Of a stretch of 12,132 bases of DNA, positions 1 to 6,746 are shown piece by piece; the stretch's first letter is position 1; the number at the start of each line of letters is the position of its first letter. Under the pieces are notes generated by a model. That model did no database searches and was not told where the DNA came from. It saw only the letters and a program-made list of their open reading frames with translations. The translations under genes and the position numbers were made by a program. The DNA is from Thiomargarita sp. GTDB taxonomy: Bacteria; Pseudomonadota; Gammaproteobacteria; Beggiatoales; Beggiatoaceae. The stretch covers positions 1 through 12,132 of the forward strand of contig JAUXCJ010000005.1 in assembly GCA_030618965.1 (NCBI GenBank), written 5' to 3'.

Positions 1-1537
1 GACGATCATCCAATAATTCATTAACAGTATTACCCAAGGTTTCTAATTCATCACCTGTTTGAATATCAGCACGAGCATTAAAATCACCTTGGGAAACGCT
101 GGTCACAATCGTCTCTAAATGACTGATAGGTGCTGCAATACGACCAAAAAAGAAAAAGCCTGCACTACCACCAACCAACAAAATTATTAAAGCAATAGGC
201 ACAGACCCGGTTCTAATTTCATCTGTCAATGCCTTCAAGCGTTCTAAAGATTCTTCTTCTTGCAAGTTAGAAAAAATAGCCCATTGCAAACCAGGAACAT
301 CAATCGGAGCGAAGGCAGACAATACAAATTCACCACGATAGTCCTCATAAAGATCAAAGCCTGTCACACCTGAAAAGGCAGAACGAGCACCTGGATTATC
401 AATTTTTTGGAGAGCCGTACTACTATCTTTCACTCTAATATTAGCAATAATATCAGCAGGTAAACCATTTTCTGCTATTACAGTGAGGTAATTTTCCTTA
501 TTTTCGATTAACATGCGACTATCATTTCGCATAGTGCCATCGGCTGCAACCAGATAAACCTCCCCGGTACGTCCAGATTCCTCAAATCGCCAAACGCGCT
601 GATTAGTCATAATATCATTAATGCGATGGATAGGAATTTGAAAGACTAGAATACCTATCTGTTTTTCCCCATCATAAATCGGCGTTGCAAGGAATGCAGC
701 CAAGCTATTGTATGAAGGTAAATAAGGAGAAAAATCTACGAGGAAAATATCGCCATGTTGAGATTTACGAGTTTTTTCAAATACTTGACCAAGTCCGCTT
801 TTAGCGTAAGGTCCATTTTTTAGGGAAGTAGCAAAATCCAGTTCTTTGAGTACAGAATAGACAACATAACCAGTTTCATGATCAATAAAAAAAATATCTT
901 CAAATTCAAAAGTATTTTTTAGATCAAGAATATAGTTGTGATAATAACTATGTAATTGTGTATAACTAGAGGCATCTTTTGTCGCCCTCAATTCGTCTTT
1001 TATTACAATCGGATTAGGATTAGCAGCAATATAATGGTATTGCAGCGCAATACTATTATCGTTTAGTTGATCAAGCAAAGCCATCATGTTAGGAACCTCA
1101 TCAATATTATGACGGCTATATTCTTCAGAAAAATCACTTTGATAGTAATTTTTTAAAGCCTTTTTATATTCCTCAATAGGTAAATTCAATGGCGCCGAAG
1201 AAGCTTTACTGGAAGCTTTATCCTCAAGAATATCAAAGGCTGTATAAAGAACCGCCTCATCTTTGAACTTCGGATAAGCTTCTTTAAAACCAAGCATCGC
1301 CTCAATAGTTGTTCTAGCTTCAGCGTAAACTTGGATTTGGTTAAAAACCCACTTGAAATAGTCTTCAATTTGAGTCTTTTTAGTATCCCGAATATAAGTA
1401 ATATGCTCTTTAACACCTTCTGTCAGTGCTTGTTGACCTAGCGTACCGGCAATTTGACTCGTAAACAAGGCAGTAATGAACACAGGAATCACAGCGAGGA
1501 AGGCTGAGCCAATGAACATTTTTTTTCGTAATTTCAT
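1..1537 (-). CDS. Methyl-accepting chemotaxis receptor in the pilJ position, Cache-like sensor plus HAMP (partial, 3' end beyond window)
   Basis: I translated this frame by hand: from the ATG at 1537 it stays open for 512 codons to the left edge of the window. Residues 7-29 form a signal anchor. Residues 30-440 are a large periplasmic region, and residues 443-466 a second membrane helix (VPIALIILLVGG). HAMP follows, with A-PISHLE near 469 and GDELETLG near 495. Periplasmic motifs AAFLATPIYDGEKQIGIL (280-297) and GEVYLVAADGTMRNDSR (325-341) resemble double-Cache receptors, and I see no typical PilJ sensor repeats. The methylated coiled coil and CheA/CheW-binding tip should lie beyond the window. 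The gene lies 49 bp downstream of the CheW-like gene, in the place pilJ takes in Pseudomonas-type clusters, so it probably signals through that adaptor. GGAAG lies nine bases before the ATG. The receptor class is well supported; the Cache assignment is moderately so, and the ligand is unknown. Confidence 0.85.
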   Translation of the reverse strand, partial: MKLRKKMFIGSAFLAVIPVFITALFTSQIAGTLGQQALTEGVKEHITYIRDTKKTQIEDYFKWVFNQIQVYAEARTTIEAMLGFKEAYPKFKDEAVLYTAFDILEDKASSKASSAPLNLPIEEYKKALKNYYQSDFSEEYSRHNIDEVPNMMALLDQLNDNSIALQYHYIAANPNPIVIKDELRATKDASSYTQLHSYYHNYILDLKNTFEFEDIFFIDHETGYVVYSVLKELDFATSLKNGPYAKSGLGQVFEKTRKSQHGDIFLVDFSPYLPSYNSLAAFLATPIYDGEKQIGILVFQIPIHRINDIMTNQRVWRFEESGRTGEVYLVAADGTMRNDSRMLIENKENYLTVIAENGLPADIIANIRVKDSSTALQKIDNPGARSAFSGVTGFDLYEDYRGEFVLSAFAPIDVPGLQWAIFSNLQEEESLERLKALTDEIRTGSVPIALIILLVGGSAGFFFFGRIAAPISHLETIVTSVSQGDFNARADIQTGDELETLGNTVNELLDDR

Positions 1538-1586
1538 TACAGTTTACTTCCATTAAAAATTTTAAGTAATCAATGAGTAAAAAGAA

Positions 1587-2108
1587 TCATAAAGCTAATT
1601 GTGTCGCCAAAGATTTAAAAAAACCCTGATGCTCAAAGTTAAACCACAATTTCCCCTCTTTCTCATAACCGCGACTAATATAAGGCTTAATTGCAGTAGG
1701 CAAAGAAGGTAAAGTAGTCAATTCATCACGATCTATGAAAGTCAGATGTATTGGTAAACCATCAATCTTAATCGCGCAGCTTGCAGAACCTTTCTCTAAA
1801 ATCAATAACATAGCTTTATCAAACTCTTTCTCTTTAGTAGGAACTTGTAACAACTTATGCAAATCAAATACTGGTACCAAATTACCGCGCAGATTAATCA
1901 ATCCCAATACCCAAGCTGCTGTAAATGGGATGGGACAAATTGGTAAAACTTCAGACAATTCACTCGTCGCTTGCTTAGCAATTAATAAGCCAAGATTGCC
2001 TATACGAAATCCCAAGTGACGAATAGTTTGTTCTTTTTCATCAAAACCATGAAGCTGTTCATGACGAATCAGGGGGCGGTTTAAAGCTTGACTTGGGGAT
2101 AACATCAT
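1587..2108 (-). CDS. pilI: CheW-like adaptor of the pilus chemosensory system (PilI-like)
   Basis: This cytoplasmic scaffold is predicted to link the receptor to a CheA/ChpA-type kinase in the signalling array. The 173-residue length matches a single CheW domain with the short N-terminal extension usual in PilI. The family hallmark is seen at residues 69-83 (GLINLRGNLVPVFDL). The domain begins near residue 33 (GFRIGNLGLLIAK), and the second half (AMLLILEKGSASCAIKIDG, 99-117) is the other beta-barrel. The start is ATGATG, whose first A-T-G-A overlaps the TGA stop of the upstream lipoprotein gene. No good ribosome binding site precedes it, so translation is probably coupled to that gene. The receptor gene follows after 49 bp. 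The CheW fold is near certain. The name pilI rests on position, with PilG- and PilH-like genes upstream and a receptor downstream. Confidence 0.9.
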   Translation of the reverse strand: MMLSPSQALNRPLIRHEQLHGFDEKEQTIRHLGFRIGNLGLLIAKQATSELSEVLPICPIPFTAAWVLGLINLRGNLVPVFDLHKLLQVPTKEKEFDKAMLLILEKGSASCAIKIDGLPIHLTFIDRDELTTLPSLPTAIKPYISRGYEKEGKLWFNFEHQGFFKSLATQLAL

Positions 2109-3163
2109 CTGGAAATAAAACGCAGCAAAGGTTTATCATTAAAATGCAATAAAGCCGGCGCACGGCCTGGATAAGAAACCCAATTACTAGAGTTCCCGTT
2201 CAGGGCATGACGTTCCACAAAATGACGCAGATGGCGCATAGACTTTCTTAGAAGTCTACGGTTACGAAGAGCCGTAATAGCCTTAATTGGCGTGTCATTC
2301 AAAGGACTGCTTAGCAATTGCTCATCATAATCTTGGCGAGACATCTGAGCTAAATTGGCCATAGCATCCAAAACCAGTCCCTTTCTATTACCTTGCAACT
2401 TTTTCATCACAGAAAACCAAGCTGTTAATAAAACATCAGCAAATTCAGGATGATCGACCAATGTGTCACGGTGAACAATGATAATATCAAATATTTCATT
2501 CGGAATCTTGCGGCTATCAAACACCTTTTTTGCTGAAGTAGAGTGGATAAGTTGGTAGAGATTAGGATTCCGGGTAACAACCCCATATACTCCTTTATTA
2601 ATCATTGCATTCTGCACCTCAAGCTCCGCTGTGTTGATAATTTTTACAGTATCATAAGGAATTTGATGGCGGCCTAAATAGCGATCAAGAAGATAGTGAC
2701 GTGCTGAATATTGAACCAGGCTTAATTTTTTTCCACGGAGATTTTTATCAGCACCTTCATGCAACAAAATAGCATCATTACCTTGATGATTATTAGTAAT
2801 GAGAATAACATCAGCCTTAATATCTCGCCTAACAATCTGTGTCACAGCATCAATATTAGAAATAGCAACAGCATCAACTTCTTTAGAGATAAATTTATCA
2901 ATAGTGCCTTGATAAGTATCTGAAATTAATTTAAGCTCAAATGGTATTTTGCTTGAATTAAATAATCCTTTTTCCTCAGCATAATACCAAGGTGTCCAAG
3001 CAAGCTCATCTGGAGCTACAGCCAAACTCAATGGCACTATAGAATTATTTTTATTATCCCCAGTTACACCATCCTCGAAACTGACAAAGTCACAGGCACT
3101 TAAGGATAACAACAGCATAATTGCTGATAAAATATACTTTATACTTGAGTGATTAAATCGCAT
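2105..3163 (-). CDS. ABC-type solute-binding lipoprotein (NMT1/SsuA/TauA-like) embedded in the chemosensory cluster
   Basis: This is predicted to be a periplasmic ligand-binding lipoprotein of about 352 residues. I chose the ATG at 3163, because it gives a clean lipoprotein signal (residues 8-24, lipobox L-S-A-C with Cys24) and has GGGA six bases upstream. The frame also extends to an ATG at 3175 and a TTG at 3190. Residue +2 after the Cys is Asp, an inner-membrane retention signal in Escherichia coli. The mature protein has NMT1/NrtA-type features: an AWTPWYYAEEKGLF segment, a DAVAISNIDAVTQIV segment and NHQGNDAILL. No permease or ATPase gene is in the window. The gene sits between pilH and pilI and overlaps pilI by 4 bp. 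It may present a ligand to the neighbouring receptor, but it could also serve a transporter encoded elsewhere. The substrate cannot be read from the sequence; nitrate, sulfonate, pyrimidine and thiamine-precursor binders share this fold. Confidence 0.85.
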   Translation of the reverse strand: MRFNHSSIKYILSAIMLLLSLSACDFVSFEDGVTGDNKNNSIVPLSLAVAPDELAWTPWYYAEEKGLFNSSKIPFELKLISDTYQGTIDKFISKEVDAVAISNIDAVTQIVRRDIKADVILITNNHQGNDAILLHEGADKNLRGKKLSLVQYSARHYLLDRYLGRHQIPYDTVKIINTAELEVQNAMINKGVYGVVTRNPNLYQLIHSTSAKKVFDSRKIPNEIFDIIIVHRDTLVDHPEFADVLLTAWFSVMKKLQGNRKGLVLDAMANLAQMSRQDYDEQLLSSPLNDTPIKAITALRNRRLLRKSMRHLRHFVERHALNGNSSNWVSYPGRAPALLHFNDKPLLRFISR

Positions 3164-3208
3164 ATTTATTCCCATATAACAGTCATTCAACTATGATGAA
3201 GCGAATGC

Positions 3209-3574
3209 CTATTTAAACTTATTAACTTCTTCAATAATTTGTTCAGGCGTAAAAGGTTTTTGTAATAATGACTTGCCTCCCTGCATTTCTGCCCACATAC
3301 GATCCGCCTTTTGCCCCCTACTAGTCACAAACACAACTGGAATATCCTTAGTCGAATCAATGTGAGTAATTTCCCGACAAGCTTGGAAGCCATCCATTTC
3401 CTCCATCATGATATCCATAAAAATGAAATCAGGTTCTTCAGCCTTAGCTTTTTCAATAGCTTCTGAGCCTGAAGAAGCGGTGATAACTGTATAACTGGCC
3501 TCTTCAAGAATTTGTTGAAGATTCGCTAAATCAACTTTGGAATCATCAACTACAAGGATTGTATTAATCTCCAT
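3209..3574 (-). CDS. pilH: Single-domain response regulator, PilH-like
   Basis: This stand-alone CheY-type receiver of 121 residues lacks an output domain. The full phosphorylation set is visible: acidic pair D10-D11, phosphoacceptor D54 in FMDIMM, T84 in VFVTS and K106 in QKPF. The segment DRMWAEMQGGKSLLQKPF (91-108) matches the arrangement of Pseudomonas PilH (a Trp before a QGA/G turn and then KP), and this is why PilH is favoured over CheY. In known systems PilH opposes or resets PilG signalling and affects retraction of type IV pili. AAGGAG five bases before the ATG is a strong ribosome binding site. The PilG-like gene ends 34 bp upstream and the solute-binding lipoprotein begins 45 bp downstream. 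Receiver identity is certain; the PilH role is inferred from similarity and gene order. Confidence 0.9.
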   Translation of the reverse strand: MEINTILVVDDSKVDLANLQQILEEASYTVITASSGSEAIEKAKAEEPDFIFMDIMMEEMDGFQACREITHIDSTKDIPVVFVTSRGQKADRMWAEMQGGKSLLQKPFTPEQIIEEVNKFK

Positions 3575-3579
3575 CGAAG

Positions 3580-3585
3580 CTCCTT
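3580..3585 (-). promoter_or_regulatory. Strong ribosome binding site of pilH
   Basis: AAGGAG on the minus strand lies five bases before the ATG at 3574 and fixes the start of the PilH-like regulator. Neighbours in the cluster have much weaker sites, so this gene may be translated at a higher level. Confidence 0.7.
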
Positions 3586-3608
3586 TTAAGGGTTGAAGGT
3601 TTGCCTAA

Positions 3609-4415
3609 CTACGCTGCCGCATTAGGCAAATATTGTTTGATAACTTCTTTGAGTTGTTCTTGATCAACTGGTTTTGTCAAATATTCGTCAGAACCAGCCA
3701 TTTTCCCTTTTATTTGAGCCATTTTACCATCCTTGCCTGTCAACATAACCACAGGCGTATTTTTAGAGGTTTTATTAGCTTTAATTTTCCTACAAACCTC
3801 AAACCCATCAATACCTGGTAACATCACGTCTAAAAATATAATGTTATAAACGTTATTTTGTATGAATTCAACCGCCTCTTCGCCGGTTTCAGCAAAGTCC
3901 ATATCCATGGAATATAGCCTTAATTGAATTTCCATCGCTTTGCGTACTGGCAAAGCATCATCAACAACAAGTGCTTTAATCCCACTTGACCTACCACTGC
4001 CTCCTATATTTGCCTTTTGGATAGCGGCAGATGCTTCATCATCAAGCATACCTTCCCCACCTACCTCCAGTTCAGGAAGATAGCGAAGTTCTTTGATCGT
4101 GACTTCATCAAGTGCTTCAAGCACCCGTTTTAAAATCAGCGGACGGCGTAAGTAATATTCGTTAGTACTTGTTTCCGCAGGTGGCTTTTTACTTACCTTA
4201 ATGGCGGGCAGCTTACGATGTACACTAAAACTACGCCACTGGCTCTTAGCATTCCCTTCTTCGAAATCAACAAGTACAATATCAGCTTCTTCATTACTGA
4301 CCATTGTATATTGTCGAGAACGTGAAGCGGCCAACTTGAAAATGCTACCCAAGGTACTTTTTTCATTGGATGTGAGGCCGAATACCCCAACTTTGAAGAT
4401 TTTACCCATATACAT
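3609..4415 (-). CDS. pilG: Two-domain response regulator: degenerate N-terminal receiver-like domain plus PilG-type receiver
   Basis: This 268-residue protein is about twice the length of ordinary PilG. The C-terminal half (145-263) is a complete receiver: D152-D153, phosphoacceptor D196 in FLDVMLPGIDG, T226 and K248. Its KGKMAGSDEYLTKP stretch closely resembles the PilG signature. Residues 1-105 look like a second receiver fold: beta-strand VGVFGL, then DIVLVD with an Asp at 50, a VSKK strand end and RRP where K-P is expected. The first acidic pair is missing and the conserved Lys is Arg, so this domain is probably not phosphorylated normally. A Gly/Ser-rich linker (118-145) joins the halves. 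Two starts are possible, ATG 4415 or ATG 4409, with GGGA 3 or 9 bases upstream; 4409 has the better spacing. The gene lies 46 bp after zapD and heads the chemosensory cluster. The PilG role is inferred from the C-terminal domain and its position. Confidence 0.85.
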   Translation of the reverse strand: MYMGKIFKVGVFGLTSNEKSTLGSIFKLAASRSRQYTMVSNEEADIVLVDFEEGNAKSQWRSFSVHRKLPAIKVSKKPPAETSTNEYYLRRPLILKRVLEALDEVTIKELRYLPELEVGGEGMLDDEASAAIQKANIGGSGRSSGIKALVVDDALPVRKAMEIQLRLYSMDMDFAETGEEAVEFIQNNVYNIIFLDVMLPGIDGFEVCRKIKANKTSKNTPVVMLTGKDGKMAQIKGKMAGSDEYLTKPVDQEQLKEVIKQYLPNAAA

Positions 4416-4435
4416 TATTCCCGGTTTTGTTTGAT

Positions 4436-4487
4436 ATTATAGTCAAAAAAAACTATACGAATTATATCATGCAGCAAGATAGTTCAA
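4436..4487 (-). promoter_or_regulatory. Candidate promoter region for the chemosensory cluster
   Basis: Two perfect TATAAT hexamers occur on the minus strand, at 4461-4466 (overlapping the zapD stop) and 4436-4441, just before the PilG-like gene. The first has TTGAAC at 4482-4487, with a short 15-base spacer; the second has no convincing -35. The DNA here is AT-rich, so chance matches are likely. If real, the site would let the signalling genes be expressed apart from the pilBCD-coaE-zapD transcript. Confidence 0.25.
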
Positions 4488-5232
4488 AGTTCACGTTTTG
4501 TTCGGTTTGCTTTGAGCGTTTATCGGCATGAGCTTGTTCAAAAAAACGGATTGAAAAACGTTGTTTGCTACCATTAATTTCTGGATAGCAGGGGTGTTCC
4601 CTCCGCATTATCACTCGAATAAGTTGGTAGGTGGCATTCGCATTTAATTTGGACTTAAACAAACCAATTTCGGCAATTTCTTGCGAAATAATCGAATTGT
4701 TACGAATCAGATACAAATCCAAATCAACAGCCTCACTTATAGGTTTCAATGGGGCTAACCATTCACTTAAATCATTCAGGCGCTGTTTAGGATTTTTTTG
4801 TAACCAGTAATGATAGCTAGGTAAATCACAACGGCTAGTTCCGCCTGAAATGTTACTACGTTGCCGCACAAGATGAATTAATTGATGTTGCAATAAGCCC
4901 TCCTCGACTGCGCCTTCAATTTTCTCTAATTGACTTAGAATCAATTTACTTTGATTTAATAATTTTTCTAGTTGCTCTGTATCAACATCAGGCTTATGTT
5001 GCCAACGCTCCAAAATTTGCGTATGCTGTTTTAAATCTTTGATCAGTTCCGCTTTGAAATCAATACGAGTTATGAACTCTAAAATTTCAATGAGACCATT
5101 CATAACAGCACGACCATCCCATTCAGTCGGCCCCTTAAGGCGATACATAATGCCAGCAAAGAGGAACTCCAATCGTAAGATATTTCTCATACGATCGTTA
5201 AGAGCATGTTCGTAAACTATTTTTTTATTCAC
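4462..5232 (-). CDS. zapD: Cell division protein ZapD (FtsZ-ring associated)
   Basis: ZapD binds the C-terminal tail of FtsZ in the cytoplasm and bundles filaments at the division site. The 256-residue product aligns along its length with the family: VYEHALNDRMRNILRLEFL at 6-24, LVRQRSNISGG at 121-131, DLPSYHYWL at 136-144, YPEINGSKQRFSIRF at 216-230 and NFELSCC near the end. The start is GTG at 5232, which puts the N-terminus in register with E. coli ZapD; the next Met (15) lies inside the conserved region. It follows coaE after 11 bp, a conserved gammaproteobacterial neighbourhood. The usual next gene, yacG, is not found here. Instead a PilG-like regulator begins 46 bp downstream. Identity is confident. 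Confidence 0.95.
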   Translation of the reverse strand: MNKKIVYEHALNDRMRNILRLEFLFAGIMYRLKGPTEWDGRAVMNGLIEILEFITRIDFKAELIKDLKQHTQILERWQHKPDVDTEQLEKLLNQSKLILSQLEKIEGAVEEGLLQHQLIHLVRQRSNISGGTSRCDLPSYHYWLQKNPKQRLNDLSEWLAPLKPISEAVDLDLYLIRNNSIISQEIAEIGLFKSKLNANATYQLIRVIMRREHPCYPEINGSKQRFSIRFFEQAHADKRSKQTEQNVNFELSCCMI

Positions 5233-5243
5233 TATATGCCTGC

Positions 5244-5846
5244 TTATTGTTGGCGTGTGTGTTTAGAGTACAATCGGTGCAAAGCTAAAACCTGTTTTTG
5301 CAATTGAGAAAAATTATAGTCAGTATAAATAACATCATTAGCTATAGCAAGTCGTGCATCCCGATTAGCTTGAGTTTTCATAATATGCTCGATTTCATCA
5401 ATCGGCAATCCATCACGAGCTATCAAACGCTGAACTTGTAACTCAGGCGGGCAATCAACCACTAATACACGATCGACTTGACTCTGCCAGCCTTTTTCCA
5501 GTAACAAAGGAATACTTAATAAACAATAAGGAACAGACAAGCCGGCTATTTTTTCTTGCATGGCTTGACGAATACGCGGGTGCAAAATTGATTCCAACTG
5601 CTCACGTTTACGGCTGTCGGTAAAAATTTTTTGGCGCAGTTTAGCACGATTAAGGCTACCATCCTTGTTTATTACAGATGAGCCAAAGGTTTGGATAATT
5701 TGTTTGAGTGCAGCTTGCCCCGGTTTTACCAACGCATGAGCAAAGTCATCAGCATCTATAACTGGCACACCAAGTTTAACAAACAAATTAGACACTGTGG
5801 TTTTACCAGAGGCAATACCCCCTGTCAAGCCGACTTTCAATAGCAT
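5244..5846 (-). CDS. coaE: Dephospho-CoA kinase
   Basis: CoaE phosphorylates the 3'-hydroxyl of the ribose of dephospho-CoA with ATP, the last step of coenzyme A synthesis. The 200-residue length is typical. The P-loop is GGIASGKTT at 9-17. Other family motifs are VIDADDFAH (29-37, with D31 and D33 near the substrate), LHPRIR (88-93), IPLLLEKGW (112-120) and QANRDARLAIANDVI (159-173). The gene starts 10 bp after pilD stops and zapD begins 11 bp after it, so it is almost certainly cotranscribed with the pilus genes. This placement between pilD and zapD is ancestral in many gammaproteobacteria and does not imply a role in pili. The ATG at 5846 has no strong ribosome binding site, which suggests some coupling to pilD. 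Confidence 0.97.
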   Translation of the reverse strand: MLLKVGLTGGIASGKTTVSNLFVKLGVPVIDADDFAHALVKPGQAALKQIIQTFGSSVINKDGSLNRAKLRQKIFTDSRKREQLESILHPRIRQAMQEKIAGLSVPYCLLSIPLLLEKGWQSQVDRVLVVDCPPELQVQRLIARDGLPIDEIEHIMKTQANRDARLAIANDVIYTDYNFSQLQKQVLALHRLYSKHTRQQ

Positions 5847-5856
5847 AAAAAATTAT

Positions 5857-6726
5857 CTAACTCAAAATCTGTAAATAAGTTTCTGTGATACTATCTCCCC
5901 ACAGAAGAACTATCCAGCCTGCTGCCGCAAGGTAGGGACCAAATGGAATAGGTATATTTTTGTCATGTCCTCGAAATATAATGAGCATTATACCAACCAC
6001 AGCACCTACAAATGAGGACATAAAAATAATGACAACTAACGCTTGCCATCCCATCCATGCACCTAACAAAGCCAATAATTTAAAATCACCATAACCCATA
6101 CCTTCTTTTCCAGTAAACAATTTAAAAAGCCAATAGACAGACCATAACGATAAATAACCTGCCATTGCCCCTATAACACTGGATTCAATATCTGTATACA
6201 ACCCAAATAAGTTACATAACAAACCAAGCCATAATAAGGGTAAAGTGATATTATCCAACAAATATTGATAATCAAAATCAATGACACTGGCTGCTAGCAG
6301 TGCCCAAGTCAGAGCCAATGCGCCTAACAAAGCCCAACTAAACCCAAAATGCCAAGCTGTAATAACAGCTAAAATCGCACTCAATACCTCAATAATTGGA
6401 TAACGTATTGAAATATTTTGATGACAGTGCCTACATTTCCCCCGTTGCAAAATAAAACTTAATATTGGGATATTTTCCAGTGCCGTAATTTGATGTTTAC
6501 AATGTGGACAGCGAGAACGGGGCTGGTTCAAATTAAAGGCTTCACTGTCTTCTATCGGAGACGGTACATTTGACAGTTCAGCACATTGCTTCCGCCATTC
6601 TCGTTCCATCATAATCGGTAAACGATAAATCACAACATTCAGAAAGCTGCCAACGATTAATCCTAAAATCCCGACAACAAATAACATTGCGTAGGGTTCA
6701 GCAGCAAGATAATTAAAGATATTCAT
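5857..6726 (-). CDS. pilD: Prepilin peptidase / N-methyltransferase PilD
   Basis: PilD is an inner-membrane aspartic protease that removes the leader of type IV prepilins, and usually of type II secretion pseudopilins, and then N-methylates the new terminus. The 289-residue product has an N-terminal helix (12-36) carrying GSFLNVVIYRLP and a cytoplasmic loop with the zinc tetracysteine pattern C73-x2-C76 and C98-x2-C101. Several hydrophobic helices follow. The two catalytic aspartates are D150 (SVIDFDYQ) and D214 in GMGYGDFKLLALLGAW. The usual LPD after the first Asp reads LLD (156-158), a minor deviation. The presence of the cysteine loop suggests both peptidase and methyltransferase activity, as in Pseudomonas PilD. 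It lies 20 bp after pilC and 10 bp before coaE. No prepilin gene is in the window, so its substrates are encoded elsewhere. Confidence 0.96.
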   Translation of the reverse strand: MNIFNYLAAEPYAMLFVVGILGLIVGSFLNVVIYRLPIMMEREWRKQCAELSNVPSPIEDSEAFNLNQPRSRCPHCKHQITALENIPILSFILQRGKCRHCHQNISIRYPIIEVLSAILAVITAWHFGFSWALLGALALTWALLAASVIDFDYQYLLDNITLPLLWLGLLCNLFGLYTDIESSVIGAMAGYLSLWSVYWLFKLFTGKEGMGYGDFKLLALLGAWMGWQALVVIIFMSSFVGAVVGIMLIIFRGHDKNIPIPFGPYLAAAGWIVLLWGDSITETYLQILS

Positions 6727-6746
6727 AAATTATAACCAGATTCCCT

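Noticed and set aside
1186..1416. 76-residue minus-strand open frame rich in Leu and Lys
   Set aside because: It lies in another frame of the receptor gene, whose own frame is open across 1-1537 and carries recognisable membrane, Cache-like and HAMP segments.
1..1537. Frameshifted or broken receptor gene
   Set aside because: Codon-by-codon reading from 1537 gives 512 uninterrupted codons; the gene is cut only by the window edge.
1735..2019. Plus-strand open frame of 94 residues
   Set aside because: It is antisense to the CheW-like gene, which has the family motif; the plus-strand product shows no recognisable features.
3164..3190. Upstream TTG (3190) or ATG (3175) start for the lipoprotein
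   Set aside because: These add a polar Cys-containing stretch before the signal peptide and lack a good ribosome binding site; the ATG at 3163 gives a normal lipoprotein signal with GGGA upstream.
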